Shown in pieces: positions 43,963 through 55,294 of a stretch of 64,000 nt of DNA. Each line of letters starts with the position of its first letter. Positions within the stretch are counted from its first letter, which is position 1. The position numbers were made by a program, and so were the translations under genes. The notes under the pieces were generated by a model that was not told where the DNA came from, made no database searches, and saw only the letters and a list, made by a program, of their open reading frames with translations. Source of the stretch: Cercospora beticola (lineage: Eukaryota; Ascomycota; Dothideomycetes; Mycosphaerellales; Mycosphaerellaceae); the NCBI RefSeq assembly GCF_033473495.1, contig NC_088941.1, positions 2,046,001-2,110,000 of the forward strand, given 5' to 3'.

Positions 43963-46900
43963 ATGGCAACAGCCTCGACGATCACCCACGCGCGCCGGCG
44001 CAAACAAACCACCTACGGCAAGGCATCTCGCAATGCGAACGCGTGGAACGTCAGTGGTTTCGACGACGATGCAGACGAATTGGCTTCCGTCGCGAATGTT
44101 GTTTCTCATCCAAAGGTCGTCATTCAACGCATCCAGTCGCCAGTCAAGTCTCCTCCGACCGAACGCCCGCGAGCTACAGTGAAGGAGACCTACCGTGTTG
44201 AGAAGCAGGAGCGTGATAGAGGTCGTTTGCCAGCGCTAGCAAAGACGCGCAAGAATAAGCGGGATGGTTGGGATGTGCCGTCCTCGGACGAGGAAGTGGG
44301 CAACAGCTTCACGCGTCACTCTCCGCCAAAGAGAACGGCAAAGCCGCGGGTCGTCAACATTGTGGAGGAGCGAGAGGCTCCATTAGCCCCGTGGGAAAAG
44401 AAGAAAGCTGTCACCGCGGATACGTCAAAGAGTGCCGCTCCCAGCCAGAAGACGAAGCTTTCAGAGGCTCCGCCTCAGGATGCTTATCACAGTCCACCAC
44501 AAGAGAGTGCGGTTGAGCTTCAGAACGATTCGTTGCAGAGTGCCGGACTCCCATCGCCACAAAAGCTTGTCAGTCCTGGAAGCGGAAGTGCTATTGAGAG
44601 GTTGAAGGCGAGACGCGCGAATCAGAAGCGGACGGATCAGAGCAGTACCGATTCGAATCCAAAGCCACCGAAACGCATCAAGTCCCAAGACGTTCCGGAA
44701 CCTGAAGATCAGGAAATGCAAGACATCCTAAAGTGCGAGGTGCCGGCGCGTTCCAAGGACCGTTCTACGAGAGATGGATGCGACATCTATGCGTTTCCTC
44801 AGTCAAGCGCAGATGATACTATCCTACCTAAGCCGAAGACAGCACCACGAAAGCAGATTCAGCAGTCAAATCGACGTGGGAAGCTCACGTCGTTGGCACG
44901 TGCGTCACCGCGTACGATGACCTCCGCTCCTGCGCGGCTGACCGAAATGCTTCTACACGATACGGATACAACTGAAGACAGCAGCCGGTCGCCTACCGAT
45001 TCGCTGAGTCGGCCATCAACACCCCAGAAACCCGCTGGATCAGATCCATTGGCCAAGAAAACCACAAAGACCCCAAAGCAAGATCAGATGTGGAAGGATC
45101 TGCTGTCCGACGAGGCCCCCTCAAGTTCTCCAAGCGTGCTTCCCATGCAACAACTCACACTGCAGAGCACGCGGCGTACTGCCCCTTCAAGACCAGCTGC
45201 TCCTCGATTGTTGGCCAAATCTAGCTCTGACGTTGGTCCTCCTCGTCAACGCACGAGGCTCGTTGACCAGTTGAGAGCATCGGCACCAGGTTCAGAGACG
45301 GAGGACTCCAGTAGTGATGAGGATGAGTCGGATGATGATGATGATGATGATGATATGGATACGAGCAGCGACGGACACAGACACGACAACCTTGCAAACA
45401 GCCAATCGCAAAGTCAAAGCCAGACGACTGTGGCACTCGACAGTGGACCTAAGATCACGTATTCCCGCATGCGATCATATCTTCCGGAGGATAGCTTTGA
45501 GGACGGTTTGATGTTGAGTTTACCCGAACGATCGACGCCGGTCATTTCTAGAAAGAGTCAGAAATCCAATTCGGCTTCACAGCAGTCCACGTTCGACTTC
45601 CCAGATAGCGATGACGATGACGATGGTGGAAGGCTTCGCACTGTACATGAACTACGAGCGGCTGGCGGCAACCAGCGATTCATGGACGAGACTTCTGGCA
45701 TGCTGGATGACATCGCAGTTCATGACAACTCTGCGCGGGGTCGTCGACGAAGCGCGCTGATTGAGCTAACCAAAAAGCTGATGGGCAGCAAGGCATTTGT
45801 GGAGAAGTTCTTTAGACAAGGCTTCGAGCAGAAGCTGTTGGCAGAGTTGAAAGGCCCATCAGATGATATTGCCAACTTCGTGCTTGCTGTGGCTTCTGCT
45901 GCGCTGCTCCGAGACGATTCTCCGGATCATGTTGCCCAGTCCTGCAAAGAGAACGATGCCCTGATATGGCTGACGAAACTTCTGGAGAATGATACCGATG
46001 CGAAGAAACTCGTGAAGGATCGAAAGTACAACATGTCGAAGTCTGCGCAGACGCTTTTCGTTGATTTCGTGGACAAGCTCAGCATACACGATACTTTCTG
46101 GGACGAGCTGAAGCCTGTGCTGATCACGCCTCGCATTGTTGCACTGAAAGCGTTGGACAGTCTGGTCGGCAAGTTGCGACGCTCTGGCGACCGCTCGGAA
46201 CTCGCAGGACGTCATGAACTGTCCGCGATCCTGTTCTCACAGCATGAGCTGACGGCAGTCCGCCGCGACGAGGCTCCAGCGGGCGTCAATCTTTCGGTAT
46301 CTGCTCTGGAGCGGCTGGCGTCACTGGGTGCGCCTGTTGCATTGCCCACGGAGGTCTTGCAGCGTCTTGGTGAGCTGCTCGTCATGCCGGTTTTGGGGAG
46401 CGAAAGCCTCAAACACCTGCGTTTCCTGGCTCTGCGCTTGTGCCTCAGTCTCACACATGATAATATCAGGGGCTGTAAGCAATTGGCGAAATTCCCACTT
46501 GTCCGCTGCCTGTTCAGCGCCATCGGCAATGGCTTTCGGAACCTTGAATCGCAAGTGCAAGCTATCGATCTGGATCTGCTCGTCCTCGAAATGGGCGTCA
46601 TGGTCAACATGACCGAGCACGCCGAAGCTGCTCGACAAAGTGCCGCAGCTTCGGATACTCAGCCACTCCTCATCGAATTGGTGCATGCTTTCACCATTGG
46701 ACAGAAGAGGCTGTCTGAGGCCGAGACGGAAGAAGAGACTGCAGCAAACGTAGCATACGGATACCTGGCCGTCGTTCTTGCCATCCTCTGCCGCAATCGT
46801 GATGCCAAGTCGATCATCGCCGACAATTTGCCACGCAAGAACCTCGACAACCTCATTGAAGCTGTCGACGAGTTCATTGAGCATCACCGCAGAGTCGACA

Positions 46901-47004
46901 AATTGACATTCGGCGGCGAAGAAGGTGGCGATGTGTGGAGTGCTTTTACCGAAAAGTTGAAAGGCGTGCTGGACCGTCTAGAAGCCGCGGCGCAACAGCA
47001 CTGA
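43963..47004 (+). CDS. WPL1: WAPL-family cohesin release factor
   Basis: A single exon of 1013 residues. The N-terminus carries RRRKQTTYGKASRN, a conserved fungal WAPL start. Residues about 60-540 are disordered and charged, with an eight-Asp tract. The helical WAPL repeat domain covers about 545-920: TVHELRAAGGNQRFMDE, ALIELTKKLMGSKAFVEKF, NFVLAVASAALLRDD and FWDELKPVLITPRIVALKAL. WAPL works with Pds5 to open cohesin rings and release them from chromosomes (Rad61/Wpl1 in yeasts). It shares a promoter region with FUR1. The assignment is firm at the family level. Confidence 0.9.
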   Translation: MATASTITHARRRKQTTYGKASRNANAWNVSGFDDDADELASVANVVSHPKVVIQRIQSPVKSPPTERPRATVKETYRVEKQERDRGRLPALAKTRKNKRDGWDVPSSDEEVGNSFTRHSPPKRTAKPRVVNIVEEREAPLAPWEKKKAVTADTSKSAAPSQKTKLSEAPPQDAYHSPPQESAVELQNDSLQSAGLPSPQKLVSPGSGSAIERLKARRANQKRTDQSSTDSNPKPPKRIKSQDVPEPEDQEMQDILKCEVPARSKDRSTRDGCDIYAFPQSSADDTILPKPKTAPRKQIQQSNRRGKLTSLARASPRTMTSAPARLTEMLLHDTDTTEDSSRSPTDSLSRPSTPQKPAGSDPLAKKTTKTPKQDQMWKDLLSDEAPSSSPSVLPMQQLTLQSTRRTAPSRPAAPRLLAKSSSDVGPPRQRTRLVDQLRASAPGSETEDSSSDEDESDDDDDDDDMDTSSDGHRHDNLANSQSQSQSQTTVALDSGPKITYSRMRSYLPEDSFEDGLMLSLPERSTPVISRKSQKSNSASQQSTFDFPDSDDDDDGGRLRTVHELRAAGGNQRFMDETSGMLDDIAVHDNSARGRRRSALIELTKKLMGSKAFVEKFFRQGFEQKLLAELKGPSDDIANFVLAVASAALLRDDSPDHVAQSCKENDALIWLTKLLENDTDAKKLVKDRKYNMSKSAQTLFVDFVDKLSIHDTFWDELKPVLITPRIVALKALDSLVGKLRRSGDRSELAGRHELSAILFSQHELTAVRRDEAPAGVNLSVSALERLASLGAPVALPTEVLQRLGELLVMPVLGSESLKHLRFLALRLCLSLTHDNIRGCKQLAKFPLVRCLFSAIGNGFRNLESQVQAIDLDLLVLEMGVMVNMTEHAEAARQSAAASDTQPLLIELVHAFTIGQKRLSEAETEEETAANVAYGYLAVVLAILCRNRDAKSIIADNLPRKNLDNLIEAVDEFIEHHRRVDKLTFGGEEGGDVWSAFTEKLKGVLDRLEAAAQQH
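45331..45354 (+). repeat. (GAT)8 microsatellite in WAPL
   Basis: Eight GAT triplets encode an Asp tract in the disordered part of WAPL; the length may vary between strains. Confidence 0.85.
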
Positions 47005-47409
47005 GCCCTGCACAGTGTACCTCCGCCGTCTGGCTCTGCAAGAGGCCCACGATAGATTGTGGCCCTTGCGTGTTCTTCTTATATTGCGATTGTACATATT
47101 TTCTCTTCTCAGAGAGATTGCATGAACTCAAGATACCCCCCAATAGAATAGCGCTTTGTCATTGATTACAGCACACAGAATTCAACAGGGTTTGCCCTCA
47201 GTGTACGTGATGTGTTTTATGATTTCCGGTTCTCCAGAGTGGCGGATTGCGCTAAGCCAACAATTGGGGAAACGCGATTGCTTGACTGCTGATGCAGCTT
47301 GAAGCAGACCTACTTTCTGAATCTGATAAGTGAGCTCGGAGGCTAAGTCCATGAACGCGACGATCTCTTCGATCTCACATTCCCGGACCTCGCGCCATAG
47401 ACTCGCTAT
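47005..47409. other. convergent intergenic, 0.4 kb
   Basis: 3' flanks of WAPL and of the small minus-strand gene. No gene seen. Confidence 0.5.
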
Positions 47410-47763
47410 TTATTTCACATCCTTCGCTATAAACCACGTACTACCTCTCCGATTCGCCGCCTGAGCCAAACGCAACGTATCCTCGAATACTTCCTGTCCG
47501 ACAGTACTCGATCTAGTACCTGCTGCCAGTCTTCCAATTGCAATACCAGCCAGCTCGGCTGCCGCCAGTTCTACTTGAAGATCGAGGAGAGCCGTAGTTT
47601 CTTTTCCAGCAGAGATTGGGGCTTCGCAGGTTCGAATGACGGCGTCTTGAATTGCAGTCTTGTAGATTTGGTCGTGGCCAGATCTGCCAATATGGGTGTT
47701 GTAGAGATTCAAAGGGGACATGGCGAGATTCGGTCGTGTGACAGGTTGGTTGGTGTGAGGCAT
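47410..47763 (-). CDS. small hypothetical protein
   Basis: A 117-residue open frame from the ATG at 47763, with no intron. The middle is helical and Ala/Leu/Glu-rich (ALLDLQVELAAAELAGIAIG), which argues for a real folded peptide rather than a chance frame. No domain, signal peptide or membrane segment is recognised, and nothing overlaps it on the other strand. An earlier in-frame non-ATG extension exists but was not used. Confidence 0.45.
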   Translation of the reverse strand: MPHTNQPVTRPNLAMSPLNLYNTHIGRSGHDQIYKTAIQDAVIRTCEAPISAGKETTALLDLQVELAAAELAGIAIGRLAAGTRSSTVGQEVFEDTLRLAQAANRRGSTWFIAKDVK

Positions 47764-48188
47764 GTTGAGCGTTGATCTTGGTGCACGTCGATACTTTCGA
47801 GATGTGGCGCTGCAGTAATTTTTCACAAAAGATGTCGAAAGTGGCTACAAGGGGCGAATTTGAAGGGTTACATTTTTCCTAAGTAACTTGAGCTGTATTC
47901 GCAACCGCTGTGAATAGTGATTGGCACCTGCTTTGCTGCGTTGTGAATGGCCTGCTGATGTCTGAATATCACCGCAACAATCTATGCCGTGTCTACTCTA
48001 TGATTCTAGGCGCCAGTGCCTGGATTGGAAGGACCACAAGGCGTGGGCAGTCGGTCACTTGCAGTTTCGTAGACGCTCTGCGTCGTTACTGGCACATCCT
48101 TCGATAACTTTACATTTACTGAATTGCAGTCGCTCAAAAGCTATCAGCATGGTACTAGGACTGTCCCCTTTAGCCAGACTCAGACACA
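47764..48188. other. intergenic, 0.43 kb
   Basis: Upstream of the small hypothetical gene and downstream of the promethin-like gene. Nothing else seen. Confidence 0.5.
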
Positions 48189-49073
48189 CTAGATACCCAG
48201 ACCAGTAGAGCCTTTCAGCCCGCCTTTCGCATAGGCGACTGGCGTCGCTGCGTTGGATACTGTGTCGTTCGCCTCTGTGGCTGTGGTAGTAGCTTCCGTG
48301 ATCTGCTTTTGCAGATCCTGGCCCTTCTGAGCTTTCGAAGGGGCGGCAGGCTTGGTGTGCTGATCGTTGTAGCCGAAAATATCCTTCTTTGCATTTTGCG
48401 ATCGCGCGCTGTCCATGAAACCACTTAATCGTCCGCCAGTAAGCCTGTCGAGTTTATCCCCAATCGCTTCTCCAGCAGGTGCCTGTTTCGGTTCGCCTTT
48501 GCTATCCCCATTGGCCCATTTGAGGATGTAGTAGCCTCCTAGACCCCACAGGAATAGGAAACATGCGGCTCCGGTGGTGAACATCACTGTGGGCAGCACG
48601 AAGAACAATGCGATGCCGACCATGGCCACTGTGAAAAGGACTGCCGCGAGCAGGCCGACGATGAGAGCCACTACCAGAGCGAAGATGAACACCGACAAGC
48701 TGAAAAGGACGAACAGACCCAAGGGTATGCCAGTCAGGGCGAGGTTCATGCCAAGGAAAGCCTATGTTCTCAGTCAGCCATGGAGTAGACCCTGAGATGG
48801 TCGTGTAGTGATGCTTACCGACAACTTGGGATTGCGGAGCATGAAGTCCTGCAGCCTAGCGATGAAAGCCGCACGCTTTTCAGGTGGGAATATGCCATCT
48901 ATTACACTCTTGCCTTTTGCGAATATCTTGCTCGCCAGGCCATCTACCGTGCTCAGAACCTTGTCCGTTCCTGCTTCTGCTTTCTTCTGAATGCCATTGA
49001 CAGGCGTGCCTTCTGTAGCATTTGAAGCCTTCTCTTGAACATTGGCGTGAGCTTGCTTGAGTTGGTCGGTCAT
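48189..49073 (-). CDS. promethin-like lipid-droplet/ER protein
   Basis: Exons 48819-49073 and 48189-48761 encode about 275 residues. Residues 1-85 are soluble and charged and end in FMLRNPKLS. A hydrophobic block of about 80 residues (LALTGIPLGLFVLFSLSVF, then LFTVAMVGIALFFVLPTVMF and LFLWGLGGYYILKWANG) can form two membrane hairpins, the arrangement of promethin/LDAF1, the partner of seipin in lipid-droplet assembly. The C-terminal 100 residues are polar with helices (QDLQKQITEATT). Fungal members include the yeast Ldo proteins. The 57-nt intron has a GTAAGC donor and a CTGACT branch. Family assignment is by topology and local similarity only. Confidence 0.7.
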
Positions 49074-49472
49074 GGTTGTGGTATTGGATCTGTTCTGCCT
49101 TGATCGGATCTCTAGCTTTCGCGGTCCGCTATGCTCTCGATCGGAGCCTGACGAAGCCGTGGTGGAGGACGCCGCAATGGCACGGTCGGATCAAGGAGAG
49201 ATGAGAAGTTTTTATCTGATGTCAAGCGAGCATCGGTAGGTGCGGAGGAAATCAGGATGTCGTGCCATGATGCTCGTTCGGGGAGACGACGTTGTGGTCG
49301 CGCGCCTGCCATGATTTGGGACGCGACAGTGACGACGTGCGCGAAGCGTGGGCGAGGACCCATGTTTAGCGCGAACCTTGTTGCAGATCGCGCTTTGCTT
49401 TGGCAAAAATTGTGGACGGAACATCCTGAACCAATTCACAACCTCGACTTCGAACCACCATTACCGGCAGCC
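49074..49472. other. divergent promoter region, 0.4 kb
   Basis: It separates the promethin-like gene (minus) and RPA49 (plus). An in-frame ATG at 49257 could extend the RPA49 frame by 72 residues, but that extension looks like leader sequence. Confidence 0.45.
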
Positions 49473-50908
49473 ATGGGAGAGAAATCAGAAAAGAAGAGAA
49501 AGCGTCAGAGCAACGGAGTCGAAACACCTAACAAAAAGGTGGCACGCGATGGCAGCATCAAGGTCATACATGCGGAAGAAGACAGCGGCCTACACCCAGT
49601 TCTGTTGAGCACTTCTGGCGTGAATGCACCCAAAGTACCCTTCAAGGCCTACTCGAAGCCCCGGAAGAGCTCGAAGAAGGCGGGGAAGAGCTCCATCAAG
49701 CCATCGACCCACGATCTGCTCCTCCAATCCTCACAGCATCCACGATTAGACTACACCGCAGTGCCGAGTCCCATAGACGACCAACTCAGCCATTATGTCG
49801 CCATCTACGACCCCACGAAGCAAACTTTGCAGCTAGCTCCAGCTCATCACCTTCATCTCCGAAGCACGTTGAGGGCGGAAGCGAGGGAGGTGGAGGAGCG
49901 CAAGAACAAGACGATGGGCCAGCAGAGAGAGGCACTCGGACAGGAGTTTGGCACGAAGAAGGCGAAGAAAGCTATCGCTAGCAAGAGCACGAACGCGCTT
50001 ACGGGTGATACGAGCAAATCAAATGATGTGCAAAATGCCATCTTGGAGACTGTGGGAGGTAAGTTTGGTGCATTTTCTCTATGCGCTCTGGCAATGGGTG
50101 GCTGCATACGCATTTCGGCACAAGATGGTCGAAGCTCCGGACAATGGGCATTTACTAACAGATGGTAACAGAAACGACTGCTGGACTTGCCTCGAAACTT
50201 ACCGCGCAAGAACAAGACGAGGCTGCTCTACGAGCGAAACCAATCCCATGGCCAAACCTCACAGCAGAGAATGCCGAAAAGGTCTACTCATTCGACACCC
50301 TCATACCTCCAAACGATGCTCGACTCGTCAAGACGGCAGACTGGAAAGCAGCGGCAGATGATGACACCAAGATTGGCTTCAAACATCAATTCCCAGTATC
50401 ACGATTCGGCTTCCTGGCAAAGCAAGAAGGCGATTCGCTACGGTTCAAGGCACTGAAATACCTCACACTTTTGCTCGAATTCCGAGATTCGTTGTCTGCG
50501 GCTGGAAGAGCTGGGAAGAAGGTGCCAAAGAAAGAAATACTGCAGAAGAAACTGCCACCGAACAGGTGGCCATCTGAGCTCGTGGACAGCGTCCGCAGGC
50601 GATTTGCGAACGACTCAGGGCAGGAGCTTGGTAAATGGCAACAGGATAGGCTTGCCACTCACATCTGCGCGCTCGCCATGTTTGTGGACAACTGGGTCTG
50701 CGATATCTGGCACTTGAAGGACGATCTCAAGACCGATATGAAGGAGCTGACGTCTTATTTCAATGAGCTAGGAGCGAAAGTCAAGAAGCCGAGCGAGGCA
50801 GAACGAGTGAGGATGGGCATGACCAAAGCGCAAGCGGCCGCAACTAGAATTGCCAGACTCGTGGTACCGCTGGAATTCCCAAAGGTCAGGCAAGGCAAGA
50901 GGCGGTAG
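49473..50908 (+). CDS. RPA49: RNA polymerase I subunit A49
   Basis: Exons 49473-50058 and 50172-50908 (113-nt intron, GTAAGT donor, ACTAAC branch) give about 440 residues. The start MGEKSEKKRKRQ is typical. The first half has the A49 dimerisation region that pairs with subunit A34.5 (PFKAYSKPRK; DDQLSHYVAIYDPTKQTLQL). The second half is the tandem winged-helix part (DTLIPPNDARLVKTADWKA, FRFKALKYLTLLLEF-like SLRFKALKYL, and HICALAMFVDNW). The complex transcribes rRNA in the nucleolus, A49 helping initiation and elongation. Confidence 0.9.
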
Positions 50909-51293
50909 ATGAATGGGTCTCTGCAATCTGGAAAGTCTTTTTAATACAAGATGAGAGGACATGCATAGGACCGGACAAAGTCAGCAGATAGCCAACAATC
51001 AGCCAGGTGCATATCTTGCCTTCTGAGCCCTTTGCACGATCCCATCATCCGTGTACCTCGACAACGATAGCCGAGACATCCTCTGCCCAAATCCATAAAC
51101 TTCATCATTTGCACAGTGGCCATGAAGCTCACTTGATGCAGCACCAGTGGCCGAGCCATCGATCTGGCCTATCGTTCACAATCTATATCGATCGTGCAGC
51201 AAACATTAAGTACCCAGAAATAACACTCGCCTAGTACCGACCAGCAAATGAGAAATCTGAAACTGCCTGTCTCCCAGCAGCCCTCAAAGCAAC
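50909..51293. other. intergenic, 0.39 kb
   Basis: Terminator of RPA49 and promoter of the Cys/His-rich small gene. No gene seen. Confidence 0.45.
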
Positions 51294-51935
51294 ATGCCAG
51301 TCCGCAGATCATGGTCCATGGAATGCCATCACCCCTCAGACCACCTATGCAACTGTCGAAATCGAAGGCCATCCGCGCCAATCCCATGGCAATTCTTCCA
51401 AAACGATCGCATAGTCAACGGTTGCAGCAGACACGGTTTCCACAATTGTCCAGAATGCAGCTCAGATTCTAGTGAGGAATCAGATAAGACAATCGTGCGA
51501 AAAGCTGCACAGGAGTATCTTAGAGATTCTGCAACATTGGCTCCAGAAGAAAATGTTCCATTTTCATCGGCAAGAACAGCTTCGACCGCGAGTCCCGGAT
51601 CTATGCCAGAGCCGGCTCCAAGCCCACTGACAGCAGCAAATCTGTCCTACAACCAACAATTGGTGAGCATCGATGAGATTACTCCCGTACACAGCTCCCA
51701 CAGAGCGGCAACGACACAGCATATAGGCCGTACCGATGTTAGCACTCAGACGGAAGCGCAAAGGAGACAAACCCATGACGAGGCATCTGTAGCAGCCGCA
51801 TCGGCCCTCGCAAACGTTCCAGCTGACAGCAGGCGCAGGAGAGGGCGAAGGAATTTTGCAAGTATCGAGCGATGGCTTGATCGAGTGGTGAATATTGTGC
51901 GTGGCAGGAAGAGTAAGAAGAAGCCGACGCGATAG
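51294..51935 (+). CDS. hypothetical Cys/His-rich small protein
   Basis: An intronless 213-residue protein. The first 60 residues contain a dense Cys/His pattern: CHHPSDHLCNC, then CSRHGFHNCPEC about 30 residues later, which could hold one or two zinc ions. The middle is Ser/Thr/Pro-rich and the end is strongly basic (SRRRRGRRNF; RGRKSKKKPTR), suggesting a nuclear or nucleic-acid-binding protein. No family recognised. It could also be the end of a longer multi-exon gene, but upstream sequence shows no good exon. Confidence 0.5.
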   Translation: MPVRRSWSMECHHPSDHLCNCRNRRPSAPIPWQFFQNDRIVNGCSRHGFHNCPECSSDSSEESDKTIVRKAAQEYLRDSATLAPEENVPFSSARTASTASPGSMPEPAPSPLTAANLSYNQQLVSIDEITPVHSSHRAATTQHIGRTDVSTQTEAQRRQTHDEASVAAASALANVPADSRRRRGRRNFASIERWLDRVVNIVRGRKSKKKPTR

Positions 51936-52415
51936 ATTCAGCTGCGATTCGCTTGTGCGTTCTCTTTATGGTCAGCAGGGAGTGGATGGGGAAAGAACCG
52001 TGCTCTGTCGAGGGCGCGCGCTGTGATAAGCGATGGTAGTATACTGATCTCCGATCTCATTTCTCAGCTGTATCAGATGCATGTTATCAATGTATCAGCC
52101 GAACATCGTCTCGTCAAAATCGTTACGATGAGGGAAGAGGACTTGAAAAAGCGCGGCCCAAATTGTGATACCATTACCTACTAAGCGTGAGGCACAAAGT
52201 ATCATCAGAGCTTCCTCACGAAATCTCATCATCCGTCAGCATCATATCGCAGACGTGCTGTACTGCCAAAAAGGAGGCTTTTCGTCCTCTAACTGGTTTC
52301 ACAGCGCTCCTTCATCAGGTCGGCTAACCTGCTTAGCACCAAGATTGCACCAGCATCTACAACTCCCAGTCTTACAGTTGCCGCTGTGATGCGGCAATCC
52401 GTCCAGCCCTGTATA
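51936..52415. other. convergent intergenic, 0.48 kb
   Basis: 3' flanks of the Cys/His-rich gene and of the SIZ-type ligase gene. No gene seen. Confidence 0.5.
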
Positions 52416-54693
52416 CTACCCATTGGGACTTTGCGAATAACTGCTATGCGATCCACTTCGCCAAGATGTGTTGCTGTACCCATTGGGAGGGTTGGGGTTC
52501 ATCGATGGTAAACGGATGGGGTTGTTCTGCTGTGTCGTTGATGCGTTGGGGCTGTTTCCTGTACTCCCAGAGCCATTCATCAGTCCAGAGGGCGGTCGTA
52601 TCGCAAACGAGGCAAATCCTTGCCCACTGCTCGAGCCCATGGTAGTAGATGCTGGTCTGGAATAGTTTCCCCAGTTGTTGGTCGGGAATGAAGGGCTCTG
52701 ACTGCTGCCCGCGCGGAAAGGAGAGCCTGATCGGCTAGTATGATCGCGACTCATGTATTGAGTGCTGCCGAACTGTTCCGAGGACGCACCGCTCCAGCCG
52801 TGGCTGCTGCCTGGTCTTGTCGCATTGACTGACGCCCTAAACGCGTCAGTGGAATTGCTTTGGCCAGAGGCGTACGAGGTGTAACGGGGATCGGGAAGGG
52901 ACGTCGGAGTGGGATAGGGCTGGGAGGTGAGGGAGGTAAGGCCTGGTTGCGTACTCGTGTTCGTGGACTGCCGCTTCGCGGGTCGTGGAGGTTCGTCGTC
53001 GTCGGACAAGGTCAAATCGATCACAGAGCTGGCCGCGCGTTTGGAGCCGATCTGCGTTGATGAGGTTGATGGTGCAACCGAGGGTCCACGTGATGAGAGA
53101 GGCGGCGTCATGGCGTAACCTGCGCCAGCCGCTGGTGACAGAAGTGAGGTGGTACTTGAGTTTCCAAGAGGGACGCCATTCGTAGGCCTCGTCGTCCTTG
53201 AAGCGGGATTTTCCACGATCTGAAAATCTTCGTCATCGTCAAAGTCGTCGTCGTATGTTGCACGATTGCCTCGACTCGAGTGGCCAGCGGGTTGTGCCTC
53301 CTCTTCCTTGATGATATGCCACTGCCCGTCTGGCTCCACGGTGACTTTTTCAATACTTGAAGGTGTCTTCTGCAGAATTTCCTCGAAGTACTTGTCGATA
53401 CACAAGGACATGTATGAAATGCTCTTGTTGCAAGTCGGGCAGAGCCATTGGGGAGCTTGCTCCTGCATCTGTAGGAACATGCTGCCGTCGAAGCACTGCC
53501 GATGGCTGCAGACAGTAGATCGGACCGGCATTGAAATCCGCATCGTTGACACTGGATCCTTGAGGGACATCACTTCTGAGGATAGCACGATATCTTCATC
53601 GTCGTTCGCTTTCGTGATTTCTCGGATTGCCTGCTCTTTCGAGATGATGCCGCCGCCATGTCGACCTTCCTTGATCCGCTGTGTCAGCGTCGCTGAGGAC
53701 ACATACCTCACCAGGTAGACGCCGATGTGAAAGCGCTCCTTGGTTAATGCATAGGTGATCGACAGCTGATTTTGGTATCCCGGGTTCTTTCGGATCTTAT
53801 CAGTGATGTCTGCCGGTTTCGTTGTGCCTGGCTTGTTCTTCAAGCCTTTGAAGTTCGCCTTGACATCGTCGCTGTTGATCTTGACTTCCAGCTCCCGTGG
53901 GAACTCAACGTGCACCTCGGAGTAAAGGTTCGCTCCTTTGCCACAGTAAAGAAGGAGCTTCAAGCTCGGATCGCTCTTCATACGAGCTGATTGATCGGCT
54001 GACAGGGATATTGTGCCTCGAACAGTGTGTCGATTCTGTGGCATTTCTGCGCGAAGTTCTGTAAGTCCCCATCGTAAGTGCGCTCAATAGCAAAGGACAA
54101 AGAAATATGTTTTACCTGGCAAGTCCTGCAGAGGATACACATTTTCGTGGTCCTCATAGAAAGGACTTGTTTTGAACCCTGCGGCGCGTGTCAGCGCAAG
54201 AAATGGTCGCAGATTGGAATTGGCATTGGAACTCACACATGCGCGTCGCGCTCGCTCGGTGTGTGCCATTGAGCGGCGGCACCGGTGGATTTCGCGCCAT
54301 CGTGGATGACGCGCTCTGGAAGGATCCGTACCCGTTGGTGGTTGTGCTGTTTTGCGTGTAGTGTTGTTGAAGTTGAGGTGGCGGAGCCTTTCCGTGGTTG
54401 TTGACCCGGTAGTTCAGATCTCTGAAGGCAGCTACATCACCATCCCTCACTATCGTATCAAGAACTGCAGCACCGTCAGCGTCTTGTGCCCGTCGGACGT
54501 ATGAACGCCCACATATGTAGATTTGCCAATCCTCACTTTCCGTGCAGCGCTTTTGTAAGGCTGATTTCTGTCCCGACACTTGATAGTTGTATGCTCGACA
54601 TATCTCCTTCAGATCGTTGTTCACCAGAGTCTTGATGCGTGTTTCGACCGAACTCTTCTGCTGGTGAAGCACATGACCTCCAGAAGCTGCCAT
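52416..54693 (-). CDS. SIZ1: SUMO E3 ligase, SIZ/PIAS type
   Basis: Exons 54237-54693, 54116-54178 and 52416-54058 give about 720 residues. Residues about 18-55 form a SAP motif (LVNNDLKEICRAYNYQVSG). The PINIT domain starts at TWFKTSPFYEDHENVY, spanning all three exons, and runs to about residue 300. The SP-RING at about 345-395 has VCSHRQCFDGSMFLQMQ and WLCPTCNK, with the Cys/His zinc ligands. A SUMO-interacting motif (SSVIDLTLSDDDE) follows at about 505-520, then a Ser/Gly/Asn-rich tail. These ligases pass SUMO from Ubc9 to nuclear substrates. Intron donors are GTGAGT and GTAAAA. The window also has a ULP2-type SUMO protease about 17 kb away. Confidence 0.92.
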
Positions 54694-55294
54694 TTCCCCT
54701 CACTGTCTCTATCGTCGTTGCCGTCACCGCACCGGACTCGAATCCGGCAGGAAGTGCGCGCCCTCGCTTTGTAGGTTGAACGGTGTCGAGTCGTGAAAAT
54801 GCCGGCCGTCTCGCGGCGTGCGAAATGTGATGAAGGCCTCGGAGCTTGAGATCGCGGACTCTTGAGGGAATTGTTGTCAGTGGCGAGGCAGGCAACGATC
54901 ACAGGCCTAAGAGAAAAGAAGAAGCTGCGAGGCTGCCGATGCACATTGCTGAAGCAGCGAGCCGCCGTTGGACAATAATGCAGCAGGCGCGGTGAATCCA
55001 GGCTCGGCCCACGATTGTGCTATCATGTGAGGGCGTTGGAGCAGCTGTACAACTTCACATGCGCCAGCAATCGCCTCGCCGACGCCCAGCTCACCAGTTG
55101 TCCTACACGCTGCTGGACAAACGAGCGAGACTTCTGATGTTCGAGAATGCGTCATGTGACCCGCCATCGCGCTCACGCCCCGGAGTGCCCTGTGCTCTTA
55201 TCTTAGCGCGCTTTTCGCATCGCGAATTTGGGACTCGGTTCTTTGTGCAGGACTTCGAGTCCATTGAACGGACCACGCCTGACCAACCGACAAG
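54694..55294. other. divergent promoter region, 0.6 kb
   Basis: Upstream sequences of the SIZ-type gene (minus) and the DUF2423 gene (plus). It holds a partial tRNA B-box look-alike near 54730, which I rejected. No gene seen. Confidence 0.5.

Noticed and set aside
49257..49472. 72-residue upstream extension of RPA49
   Set aside because: The frame is open, but the extension is unlike A49 N-termini, whereas the ATG at 49473 gives the typical MGEK-basic start.
54725..54750. tRNA B-box look-alike on the minus strand (GGATTCGAGTCC)
   Set aside because: It carries an extra base against the B-box consensus, and the upstream sequence offers no pairing acceptor stem, D-arm or anticodon arm.
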